From positions 1 to 6,195 of the forward strand of contig DOMR01000217.1 in NCBI GenBank assembly GCA_003509845.1: 6,195 nt of DNA. The letters are read 5' to 3'. This stretch comes from Chitinophagaceae bacterium (lineage in GTDB: Bacteria > Bacteroidota > Bacteroidia > Chitinophagales > Chitinophagaceae). Made by a program: the position numbers and the translations under genes. Below the pieces are notes generated by a model that was given only the letters and a program-made list of their open reading frames with translations, searched no databases and was not told where the DNA came from. Each line of letters begins with the position of its first letter. The first letter of the stretch is position 1. This document shows, in pieces, positions 1 through 5,758 of this stretch.

Positions 1-118
1 AATATAATCCACCTAGGGACAATATTAAAATTTTTAAACATAACGTTAGTTTTTGGTTGAATCATACAACGGGGGGATTGTATTAATTTTTTTAAAGCCT
101 AAAAAATAAGCTAATTAA
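1..118. other. Non-coding gap downstream of the Wzz gene
   Basis: This AT-rich stretch follows the stop codon of the minus-strand Wzz gene and probably separates it from the next gene to the left, which is outside the window. I see no convincing reading frame. An all-A/T inverted repeat (88-94 with 100-106, 5-nt loop) lies just after the stop, but it lacks a GC stem and is not a credible intrinsic terminator, so read-through to a further operon gene is possible. The only other structure is the G6/C6-loop hairpin at 64-83, listed separately. Confidence 0.6.
64..83 (-). repeat. Small hairpin with C6 loop
   Basis: A perfect 6-bp inverted repeat (ATACAA at 64-69, TTGTAT at 78-83 on the plus strand) encloses the 8-nt loop CGGGGGGA. 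In the minus-strand transcript, the sense of the operon, the loop shows a C6 run. It sits about 35-55 nt after the Wzz stop codon. There is no U-run next to it, so it does not look like a terminator. Similar C-runs occur in the other minus-strand gaps of this window. Its function is unknown. Confidence 0.4.
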
Positions 119-1204
119 TTACGCGATCAATTTTTTATATAAACTCGAAAACACTAAATACAATACAGTTAAAAAGCCGGCTAAAAATCCACCCAACACT
201 AATGATTTTAATTTGCCTACTTTTTCTTTTTCCAAAGGAAAGATAGGTTTATCAATCACTTGTATCAGCGGAGTTTCCTTGCGAAGTGCCATTTTTGACA
301 TTTCTAAATTAGAAACTAAGCTTGTTAGCATGGTTGTGTTAATTTGTAAATCAACCTGCCTTTTTGCAGGTTGTGTTCCTTTTGATTTTAATGCTGGATT
401 TAGATTAAAAATTCCATCTGATGCAAATGCCACCTCATTAATAGAAGTGTTAAATTGACCTCTTACACTATCCACTTGATGTTGCAAAATTTCAACATTC
501 AAGCGCGCTTTTTTACTTTTTATTTCAACGTAGTATTCGGATGTTTCTTTCGCTAAATTTTCACAAAATATTTTGGAAAAATTTTCATTTGAACTGACTA
601 CTTCAATGCTTGTGATTGATACTTTTTTATCCTTTTGGCCAATGGTTAAACTTGTTGGGCTTGTAACTGCTGAAAATATACCTTTTAAAATACTGTCCTG
701 TTGAAGCGTAAATGAAGCACGATCAGCATTAGGTAAAAACTGTATGTTTTTGAATGCTGGATTTTCATCCCATGCTTCCCTCATTTTATTAATTTGAATA
801 TAATATTCAGCAATACTTATTGTTTTGCCATTGACTTCGATTGGATTTAACAATGTTTTTTCAACTAACAAACGGCTTTTCATTAACTCAATTAAATTAG
901 ATCCCGCAAATGCGCCACCACCACTTCCGCCTATATCAAAACCAAATTGACTTGCTAAGCCGCCTAAACCACTCATGCCCCCGCCACTTTTTTCTTCCTC
1001 CAATGCAAAAGTTAATACGGCTTTATAAGTGGGTTTTTGAAAATAAGCATAGGTAAACCCAATCAATCCACCGATAATGCCAGCAAGTACTATTAACTTC
1101 CACTTAGTTAAAAAAAACTGATACCACTCCTTTATTTTTAACACCAATTCCTTCAACGATATTTCGTCGTTATCAATTTGGGGTGTATTATTTTGATCAA
1201 CCAT
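119..1204 (-). CDS. Wzz/GumC-type polysaccharide chain-length determinant (co-polymerase)
   Basis: This 361-residue inner-membrane protein belongs to the Wzz/GumC family, which controls chain length and couples polymerisation to export. The Wzz domain starts near residue 15 (ISLKELVLKIKEWY). A first membrane helix spans about 36-56. A Gly-rich segment at 73-102 leads to the NLIELMKSR motif at 103-111. A long periplasmic, partly helical region follows, with a helical stretch around 205-255. The C-terminal Pro motif (QVIDKPIFPLEKEK, about 315-328) precedes a second helix at 333-355. No Walker A/B or Tyr-rich tail is present, so any partner tyrosine kinase is encoded elsewhere. Length and both membrane segments indicate an intact protein. 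The ATG start at 1204 has only an A-rich leader and no Shine-Dalgarno site, as is usual in Bacteroidota. The 31-bp gap after the exporter gene suggests one operon. Family assignment is firm; the polymer is unknown. Confidence 0.92.
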   Translation of the reverse strand: MVDQNNTPQIDNDEISLKELVLKIKEWYQFFLTKWKLIVLAGIIGGLIGFTYAYFQKPTYKAVLTFALEEEKSGGGMSGLGGLASQFGFDIGGSGGGAFAGSNLIELMKSRLLVEKTLLNPIEVNGKTISIAEYYIQINKMREAWDENPAFKNIQFLPNADRASFTLQQDSILKGIFSAVTSPTSLTIGQKDKKVSITSIEVVSSNENFSKIFCENLAKETSEYYVEIKSKKARLNVEILQHQVDSVRGQFNTSINEVAFASDGIFNLNPALKSKGTQPAKRQVDLQINTTMLTSLVSNLEMSKMALRKETPLIQVIDKPIFPLEKEKVGKLKSLVLGGFLAGFLTVLYLVFSSLYKKLIA

Positions 1205-1225
1205 AATTTTTTGTATTAAACTATT

Positions 1226-1231
1226 GGGGGG
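1226..1231 (-). other. C6 tract in the exporter-Wzz gap
   Basis: A run of six G (six C in the operon sense) lies in the 31-bp gap between the exporter stop and the Wzz start, 21 nt ahead of the ATG. It is striking in such AT-rich surroundings and matches C5-C6 runs in the other minus-strand gaps. It is too far from the start for a ribosome-binding site and has the wrong base composition for one. Its function is unknown. Confidence 0.35.
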
Positions 1232-1235
1232 ATAA

Positions 1236-1871
1236 TTATTTGCTTAATAATTGTAAGGTAGCAAGCGAAGTACCTATTTGTGCAAAGATGGTAACATATT
1301 GCAATATCGTTGTTATTGCATCTTTCCTAACTGCACCTTCAGGTAATACCACTTCCGATCCTGGTTCAATGCGTGGATTAAATCTAAAAAATCCAAATGT
1401 TTTAGTTCGTTTTGATCTTCCATTATAATACACTACATACGCTTTATTGCGCCTTGCGTTTTCAGTAATTCCGCCTGCTGAACTAATACATTCACTCATA
1501 GTGATGCCTTCGTGATAGCTAATAGTAACAGGGCGTAAAACAGCGCCTCGGATCGTTACTTTATTATCCACTTTAGGTATAACTATTTCATCCTTATCGG
1601 CTAATACCAAATCATAGTAACTACCTGGATTTTTTAAAATTTGCTCAATATCTAAAGCAATGTTTTGAACATTGGTTGGTGATTCATTACTTAATCCAGC
1701 CTTCTTTAAGCTGTCTAATAATACTTGACTGATTGTATCTGCTTTTATACTTTCTCTTTTGATAAATGCCCCTTTTGAATATGCATCACCAATCAAACCG
1801 CCTGCGCGTTTTAATAAATCGCTCACTCTTTCCACCCTACTCACTAAACTATATTTACCTGCATATTGCAC
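1236..1871 (-). CDS. C-terminal part of the Wza-type SLBB exporter, cut off by a frameshift
   Basis: This is the 3' part of the exporter gene, not an independent gene. The first start-like codon in the frame is GTG at 1871, but it encodes the Val of a typical SLBB motif (TGQVQYAGKYSL), and homologous sequence continues upstream in this frame (KKIGFAENQIVSI) to the A6 run near 1915. The fragment holds the rest of one SLBB repeat (VSDLLKRAGGLIGDAY, residues about 16-31), a linker, a last SLBB repeat (from VTIRGAVLRPVTI, about 105, to GSEVVLPEGA, about 180), and a hydrophobic C-terminal helix at about 186-208. In Wza the C-terminal helix forms the outer-membrane pore; I infer the same role here. 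No Shine-Dalgarno site precedes the GTG. The fragment would hardly be made alone, and without signal peptide or export domain it would not reach the periplasm. Confidence 0.75.
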   Translation of the reverse strand: MQYAGKYSLVSRVERVSDLLKRAGGLIGDAYSKGAFIKRESIKADTISQVLLDSLKKAGLSNESPTNVQNIALDIEQILKNPGSYYDLVLADKDEIVIPKVDNKVTIRGAVLRPVTISYHEGITMSECISSAGGITENARRNKAYVVYYNGRSKRTKTFGFFRFNPRIEPGSEVVLPEGAVRKDAITTILQYVTIFAQIGTSLATLQLLSK

Positions 1872-1909
1872 TTGACCAGTAATGGATACAATTTGATTTT
1901 CTGCAAAGC

Positions 1910-1921
1910 CTATCTTTTTTG
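1910..1921 (-). other. -1 frameshift at an A6 run splitting the exporter gene
   Basis: Read on the minus strand, codons GTA CAA AAA AGA TAG end the upstream frame. Adding one A to the A6 run (1915-1920) gives CAA AAA AAG ATA GGC, which continues into the downstream SLBB sequence without a gap. The joined protein would have 811 residues. The heptanucleotide in the upstream frame is not a good tandem-slip site: the P-site AAA can re-pair, but AGA cannot pair well as AAG. I see no internal Shine-Dalgarno or strong downstream hairpin. A point deletion or a homopolymer sequencing error is therefore more likely than programmed frameshifting. Confidence 0.85.
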
Positions 1922-3670
1922 TACAATGCTTACCACATCATAAGGTTGTAAGATAATATCACTATTGCCTGGAGTGAAATTTAAATTGGCATCCAACTCA
2001 GTAGTCAGCAAAGTAGCAATTTCAGTGTTGTTTAATTTACCGTCTTGTTGTTTGTATAACCTTGCTACTTCCACTTTTTTATTCGCAGCAAATGTGCTTC
2101 CACCAGCAAGTGTGATTAAATCCTTCACTGTCATACTATCTGCATAAGTAAACTTTCCTGGGTTATGCACTTCCCCAAATATTTTTACATTAAAACTATC
2201 ACGCAAGTCCAATACCGAACTTACATACAATTCATCCTCTCTTTGTAAATATATATTTTCAGTTTTGTCGCCCGCTAATGCTTTAGTTAAATCAATGTTC
2301 ACCATTTCTTTAACCAAGTTGGGCTTTAATCTAAATAATTGTGCGCCTCCAGTGTAAGCATCTTCCTTTAAACCATCGGCTTTTTTTATTAAATCTGAAA
2401 CGCGCATGCCTTCCACCAATTGATAGGTATCGGGTCGGTATACTGCGCCTGTTAACTTGACCCTGTTTTGATAGCGATTTAATATTTTACTCACTACATA
2501 AACATCGCCACCCTGTGGAGCATAACTTGCAAATTCTTCTTTCCCTAAATCCTTCACTAATAATTCCCGGCCATTTTTTTGAATCACTTTTACATTACTA
2601 GTATATGCTGCTTCATCAAAGCCGCCCGCAAATGCCAAAATATTTTGAAAATTTTCCTTGCCCGTTAATTCAAATATGCCTGGACGTTTTACTTGCCCGT
2701 TCAATTCAACACGATTTTCATAAGCTGGGATACGAATTACATCATTGTCCTTTAAACCGATATTATCCGTTTGATCCCCGTTAAGTATGAAATGATATAA
2801 ATCCACTTTACGAATCACTTTGTTATTACGCACCAATTCTATATTACGATAACTACCTATTGGGGAAGGACCACCAGCTAATGACAATGCACTAAACACC
2901 GTACTTAATGAGCTTAAGTCATAAGTGCCTGGTTTTTTTGCTCCAATAATAGTCACATGTATAGTGCGAATATTGGATAAAGTCACAGATAATTTAGATT
3001 CACCTGTGCGTAAACTTACATAAGCCGTGCGCGCCATTTGTTGGCGTATTTTGTCAGTGGCTGCTTCAATGGTTAACCCTGCTACTCTTACTACGCCCAC
3101 ATTTTGAACGGTTACACTTCCTTCATAACTTACTCTTAGTTCAGTTGCAAATTCCTGTATACCGTATAAAACAAGTTTTAATATATCATTGGGGCCTACT
3201 TCGTAATTTAAGGGAGTAGCAATATTTGCATTAGAAGTTAGTGAACCTGCATTTTGGAATAGTTCGGATCCGAAAACCAATGAATTTGCAGCTACTTCTG
3301 CTTCCTTAAAGCTACTCGCATTACTTGTTGTGTTGCCTTCGCGATTTGATTGTACACTTTCTATTTTTGTTCCAATTGTATTCGTCGCATTATTGGTGGC
3401 ACTTAACCTAGTGCGTAATTTTTCAAATTCAGCTGCAGGTAAGCCTTTGGCAGATGTCTGTGTTTTAATTTGGTCAATGCTTAGTTCCGAACTTTGTAAG
3501 CGTTCCTTAATTTTGCTAATATCCGCTTCGGATAACATTTCCACTTTAAATTGGCTTAAGTCCTTTTGTGCTAAAAAGCCTTGTGCATTAACGGTTTGTG
3601 CCATCACAGCAAATAATAGAACCAGGGTTAAACTGCGAAAAAAATGCTTGAATGTTGCTTTTGTTATCAT
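1910..3670 (-). CDS. Wza-type SLBB polysaccharide exporter, N-terminal and central part (premature stop)
   Basis: This 586-residue frame encodes most of an outer-membrane polysaccharide export protein. A signal peptide covers residues 1-29, with probable cleavage VNA/QG. A linker rich in Ser, Asn and Thr follows at about 90-150. The poly-export domain starts near 155 (NYEVGPNDILKLVLYG) and runs to about 232. SLBB-type repeats begin near 238 (TIIGAKKPGTYDL), 321 (ELNGQVKRPGIFEL), 405 (KLTGAVYRPDTYQL) and 496 (KIFGEVHNPGKFTY). No lipobox Cys follows the signal peptide, unlike E. coli Wza. The frame stops at 1910 just before the next SLBB repeat, which is found intact in the -1 frame downstream. 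The ATG at 3670 is supported by the signal peptide directly after it; no Shine-Dalgarno site is seen. Its expected partner is the Wzz protein encoded next to it. As written, the product lacks the C-terminal helix and is probably inactive. Confidence 0.9.
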   Translation of the reverse strand: MITKATFKHFFRSLTLVLLFAVMAQTVNAQGFLAQKDLSQFKVEMLSEADISKIKERLQSSELSIDQIKTQTSAKGLPAAEFEKLRTRLSATNNATNTIGTKIESVQSNREGNTTSNASSFKEAEVAANSLVFGSELFQNAGSLTSNANIATPLNYEVGPNDILKLVLYGIQEFATELRVSYEGSVTVQNVGVVRVAGLTIEAATDKIRQQMARTAYVSLRTGESKLSVTLSNIRTIHVTIIGAKKPGTYDLSSLSTVFSALSLAGGPSPIGSYRNIELVRNNKVIRKVDLYHFILNGDQTDNIGLKDNDVIRIPAYENRVELNGQVKRPGIFELTGKENFQNILAFAGGFDEAAYTSNVKVIQKNGRELLVKDLGKEEFASYAPQGGDVYVVSKILNRYQNRVKLTGAVYRPDTYQLVEGMRVSDLIKKADGLKEDAYTGGAQLFRLKPNLVKEMVNIDLTKALAGDKTENIYLQREDELYVSSVLDLRDSFNVKIFGEVHNPGKFTYADSMTVKDLITLAGGSTFAANKKVEVARLYKQQDGKLNNTEIATLLTTELDANLNFTPGNSDIILQPYDVVSIVQKR

Positions 3671-3697
3671 TGTGATCTTGAAAATTTAAACGTTAAA

Positions 3698-3702
3698 GGG
3701 GG
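3698..3702 (-). other. C5 tract in the exporter leader
   Basis: Five G on the plus strand (CCCCC in the operon sense) lie 27 nt ahead of the exporter ATG. A weak AAAC/GTTT 4-bp pairing (3688-3691 with 3707-3710) encloses it. It is listed because C5-C6 runs recur in all minus-strand gaps here; on its own it would mean little. Confidence 0.25.
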
Positions 3703-3736
3703 AGTTGTTTGATTTTAGTGCAAAGCTTCGCTCTTC

Positions 3737-3767
3737 TTAGTCCCATTATAGATACAAAAAGGACTAA
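3737..3767 (-). repeat. 7-bp inverted repeat in the exporter leader
   Basis: TTAGTCC at 3737-3743 pairs perfectly with GGACTAA at 3761-3767, around a 17-nt loop, about 67-97 nt upstream of the exporter start. On the minus strand it is followed by GAAGAGCGAAGC, not by a U-run, so it is not an intrinsic terminator. Its distal arm shares bases 3765-3767 with the neighbouring hairpin (3765-3784), so the two stems cannot both form fully. It could be an RNA leader element or an operator. Confidence 0.4.
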
Positions 3768-3784
3768 TAAACAACTGTTTATTA
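3765..3784 (-). repeat. 8-bp stem hairpin with 4-nt loop
   Basis: TAATAAAC at 3765-3772 and GTTTATTA at 3777-3784 form a perfect 8-bp inverted repeat with a four-base loop (AACT on the plus strand). It lies about 95 nt upstream of the exporter ATG and overlaps the arm of the adjacent 3737-3767 repeat. The stem is A/T-rich and modestly stable. No U-run adjoins it. It is probably regulatory if it is functional at all. Confidence 0.4.
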
Positions 3785-3796
3785 CTACAAAAATCA

Positions 3797-3839
3797 ATTT
3801 TTAAGTGCCAATAAAACAAATTAAGTGGTACTTAAAAAT
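3797..3839. promoter_or_regulatory. 14-bp inverted repeat with TTAAGT half-sites (operator-like)
   Basis: ATTTTTAAGTGCCA (3797-3810) and TGGTACTTAAAAAT (3826-3839) are inverted copies with one mismatch (G3807 opposite T3829, a G-U wobble in a plus-strand RNA) around a 15-nt spacer. Within it, TTAAGTG occurs twice as a direct repeat exactly 20 bp apart (3801 and 3821), and the second copy forms a smaller palindrome, TTAAGT-GGT-ACTTAA (3821-3835). The arms begin with T-runs and end with A-runs, the reverse of an intrinsic terminator. The nested direct and inverted half-sites suggest a binding site for a dimeric or multimeric regulator, or a leader hairpin, 127-170 nt upstream of the exporter gene. 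No regulator is encoded in the window. Confidence 0.45.
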
Positions 3840-3887
3840 AGGTTCGTATTTCTTTTAACAAGCAAAGCATATTAAAATTCATACCAA

Positions 3888-3909
3888 TAAATTTAGGGGG
3901 GTGGATTTA
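3888..3909 (-). repeat. Hairpin with C6-containing loop
   Basis: TAAAT (3888-3892) and ATTTA (3905-3909) can pair around a 12-nt loop that holds G6 at 3896-3901 (C6 in the operon sense). It lies just downstream of the TAnnTTTG-like box at 3915-3922 and so would be near the 5' end of the exporter mRNA if that promoter is real. The stem is weak; the C6 run is the notable part. Confidence 0.3.
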
Positions 3910-3914
3910 CTAGA

Positions 3915-3940
3915 CAAAAGTACTCGAATAATTACTCAAA
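3915..3940 (-). promoter_or_regulatory. Possible Bacteroidota promoter for the exporter operon
   Basis: On the minus strand, TACTTTTG (3922-3915) fits the Bacteroidota -7 box TAnnTTTG and is the only such match I found upstream of the exporter on this strand. The nearest TTTG (3940-3937) is only 14 nt upstream of it, short of the usual spacing of around 20, so the -33 element is poor. Transcription from here would give a leader of about 240 nt that contains all the inverted repeats described. Confidence 0.3.
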
Positions 3941-4190
3941 AAAAAATTTATACAGCGCTTATTTACATATGTTTAAACGTCATTATTAATATTAATTAAA
4001 TGTTATTAAAGAGCTTAAAATTTAACAGCCAATATTATAACGTTATTGCAGGTTTACTATTGTAACACTTGAATAATAAATAATGTAATTGAAGCTACCA
4101 GTTGTTTAACAATTGAATTAAAGGGTATTTATTAAAAAGGAGGGTTTAATTGTAGTTCAAAATGGATAGAAATTAAGCATAATTAGCCCT

Positions 4191-4250
4191 TTTTTAACTA
4201 AAATGAGGCATTTTTGGTCAATATTTGATGTTTTTAGGCTAAAATGGGTA
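4191..4250 (+). repeat. T5 tracts spaced 20 bp apart, with an imperfect 20-bp direct repeat
   Basis: TTTTT tracts start at 4191, 4211 and 4231, spaced exactly 20 bp (about two helical turns), which would favour intrinsic DNA bending. The outer two units are also imperfect copies of each other (TTTTTAACTAAAATGAGGCA at 4191 and TTTTTAGGCTAAAATGGGTA at 4231, aligned with a one-base offset), while the middle unit differs. The block overlaps and precedes the plus-strand promoter candidate, so it may act as an upstream activating or regulator-binding element. Confidence 0.4.
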
Positions 4251-4256
4251 AATTTG
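4224..4256 (+). promoter_or_regulatory. Bacteroidota-type promoter for the sulfatase-like gene
   Basis: TTTG at 4224-4227 is followed after 21 nt by TAAATTTG at 4249-4256, matching the known Bacteroidota -33 (TTTG) and -7 (TAnnTTTG) elements at a suitable distance. Transcription would start near 4261-4264, giving a 5' leader of about 95 nt. It is the best promoter match in the window. Confidence 0.5.
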
Positions 4257-4266
4257 AAAGATTACT

Positions 4267-4314
4267 AATTTGAGCACATCATATTAATATATTTAAACAT
4301 ATTATGCTCCAATT
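4267..4314 (+). promoter_or_regulatory. Inverted repeat just downstream of the predicted transcription start
   Basis: AATTTGAGCA (4267-4276) and TGCTCCAATT (4305-4314) are inverted copies matching at 9 of 10 positions and centred 38 bp apart, with AT-rich sequence between. Lying directly after the predicted start site, they could form a leader hairpin or serve as a repressor operator. No regulator gene is nearby to favour either role. Confidence 0.35.
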
Positions 4315-4357
4315 TTGAATCTTTTTTGAAGTTAATTGAACACATTCTATAGTTCTA

Positions 4358-5758
4358 ATGAATGAACTATATCATATTATGAATAAATATAATAAAATAA
4401 TCATCCCATTACTTGTCATTGTTTTATTAAACCTAATTGAACACGGATTTTATTTAATTTCTATTGAACGGCCGGTATTTTATTACGAATATTTAGCAAT
4501 ACCCTTAGTTTTTACATTCAACTCGAACAAATTAATTCGGTTACTCATTATTACATTCATTGTTATAAGTGACGCTATTATCAGCTTAGCGCAATTTTAT
4601 TTTTTTGATACTTTTAATTATATCACTAAAATTCCTTCTTTTTTCAAATCAGATTTCAGTATTTCATTTTGGTTAAGCTTGGTAGGTTGTATTATACTCA
4701 TTGGATTAATAATTTATATCACTGCCAAATTATTGGAATTTATTAAGTCAGATGATTTACATAAAATATTCTACACCAAGTTTTTAATTATTGTTTTCAT
4801 TTGCGTGTATTTGATTGATATTATTTCGGGTAATTCATTTTTTTATTTTAGAACCGTAGGAAATAACCATACCAATTTTTCGCAGTCGGCTATAATGCAC
4901 TACTATAATGATGCAAAAATATTTTCAAAAAAATATGGTCCTGTCACTAGTATTGCCAATTACCCAAAAAATTCAATCACCTACAAGTACTTTTATAATG
5001 ATAGCGCCGATCGCCAAATACTCATTGTACTTGAATCCTGGGGTTATATAAAAGATAAAGCCATTCGATTGGAACAGATGGATGCTTTATTAAAGCTTAA
5101 TGTAAATGGGTATAAAGTAGTAACAGATTCGTCTACTTTTCAAGGGGGCACTTCACAAGCGGAAGCCAGGGAGTTATTAAATAAGTCAGGAGAGGCTTAT
5201 TATTCAATTATACAAAACCATCCAAAAAATACCAACAGTATTATTGCGCACAAAAACAAAATGGGATATTACACTAACGCTTTTCAATCCTTTAGTGGTT
5301 TCCATTCAAGTGGATATTGGTTCCGTAAATCAATAGGATTTAAAACAGTTATAGATTTAAAGTACTTTAAAGATTCCCTACATGCCCCTGTTAATTATAA
5401 CAACCATTATGAAGCAGTAAATGATGAAGTTGTATTTGATTATGGCATAAAAAAAGCTTTTTCACAACGAAAAAGCTTTAGCTATATACTAACGATAAAT
5501 ACCCATCTCCCTTTTAAAGGGACCGCCAATCATAAAATTTTAAACAGTGTTGAATTAACTACGCTTCCCAGCCAAGAGGCATTAGAACAATATAGCCGCA
5601 TCAAGGAACAGTTTAATTTTATCGCTGAATTACTAAAAAAATATCCAATTGATAAATTAGTAATTGTGGGTGATCACCCGCCTCCGTTTTTAAAAAATAG
5701 TGAGCGAGCATTTTACTCGAAAAAATATGTCCCCGCAATAATACTTTCTAAAGAATAG
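4358..5758 (+). CDS. Membrane sulfatase-like phosphotransferase (LtaS/alkaline phosphatase superfamily)
   Basis: This 466-residue protein has about five hydrophobic segments (roughly 13-35, 42-55, 59-83, 101-126, 139-157), then a periplasmic catalytic domain from about 218. The superfamily signature is visible: E226 in ILIVLESWG as a metal ligand; T265 in GGTSQAE as nucleophile, matching the GKTSD-type site of LtaS; W321-F-R323 like the LtaS W-x-R substrate pocket; H383 in NTHLPF; and D439-H440 in VIVGDHPPP as metal ligands. Family members move phosphoglycerol or phosphoethanolamine onto glycans or lipids, and some are true sulfatases; the substrate here is unknown. Its place between polysaccharide genes suggests glycan decoration (inference). 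Only 26 residues follow D439-H440, far fewer than in LtaS. ATG 4358 is used, but ATG 4379 (MNKYNK) is equally possible; neither has a Shine-Dalgarno site. It is divergent from the exporter operon and overlaps the right-hand Wzz gene by 11 bp, tail to tail. Confidence 0.85.
   Translation: MNELYHIMNKYNKIIIPLLVIVLLNLIEHGFYLISIERPVFYYEYLAIPLVFTFNSNKLIRLLIITFIVISDAIISLAQFYFFDTFNYITKIPSFFKSDFSISFWLSLVGCIILIGLIIYITAKLLEFIKSDDLHKIFYTKFLIIVFICVYLIDIISGNSFFYFRTVGNNHTNFSQSAIMHYYNDAKIFSKKYGPVTSIANYPKNSITYKYFYNDSADRQILIVLESWGYIKDKAIRLEQMDALLKLNVNGYKVVTDSSTFQGGTSQAEARELLNKSGEAYYSIIQNHPKNTNSIIAHKNKMGYYTNAFQSFSGFHSSGYWFRKSIGFKTVIDLKYFKDSLHAPVNYNNHYEAVNDEVVFDYGIKKAFSQRKSFSYILTINTHLPFKGTANHKILNSVELTTLPSQEALEQYSRIKEQFNFIAELLKKYPIDKLVIVGDHPPPFLKNSERAFYSKKYVPAIILSKE

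Larger units (their letters stand above)
3671..4357. other. 687-bp divergent intergenic region
   Basis: No credible protein gene is present. The left third (3671-3930) is the putative leader of the minus-strand exporter operon and carries three inverted repeats, a C5 run, a C6 run in a hairpin loop and a TAnnTTTG-like box. The middle (about 3930-4185) is very AT-rich, with short palindromes (for example TTAATATTAA at 3986-3995 and ATAACGTTAT at 4037-4046) that may be chance. The right part (4190-4357) holds T5 tracts spaced 20 bp apart, a good promoter candidate and an inverted repeat ahead of the plus-strand gene. No tRNA or recognisable riboswitch was seen. Confidence 0.7.

Noticed and set aside
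88..106. Intrinsic terminator after the Wzz gene
   Set aside because: The inverted repeat is made only of A/T pairs, with no GC-rich stem.
1869..1937. Programmed -1 ribosomal frameshifting at the A6 run
   Set aside because: The upstream-frame codons CAA AAA AGA do not give good re-pairing at both sites, no internal Shine-Dalgarno is seen, and the only downstream pairing noticed is 5 bp with a loop of about 31 nt. A simple indel is the better explanation.
3330..3689. 119-codon plus-strand reading frame antisense to the exporter start
   Set aside because: It lies opposite a well-supported signal peptide and N-terminal region, and its translation resembles no family I know. The same applies to shorter antisense frames at 213-458, 1240-1428 and 1965-2147.
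3964..4046. Short palindromes (ACATATGT, GTTTAAAC, TTAATATTAA, ATAACGTTAT)
   Set aside because: Such short perfect palindromes are expected by chance in DNA this AT-rich, and they show no consistent spacing.
4137..4175. Shine-Dalgarno-like AAGGAGG followed by ATG (4160)
   Set aside because: The ATG opens a reading frame of only four codons and lies 16 nt from the motif; Bacteroidota rarely use such sites. Probably chance.
4203..4268. 21-codon plus-strand reading frame (starts MRHFWSIFDV)
   Set aside because: It overlaps the T-tract repeat and the promoter candidate, has no recognisable features and is short enough to arise by chance.
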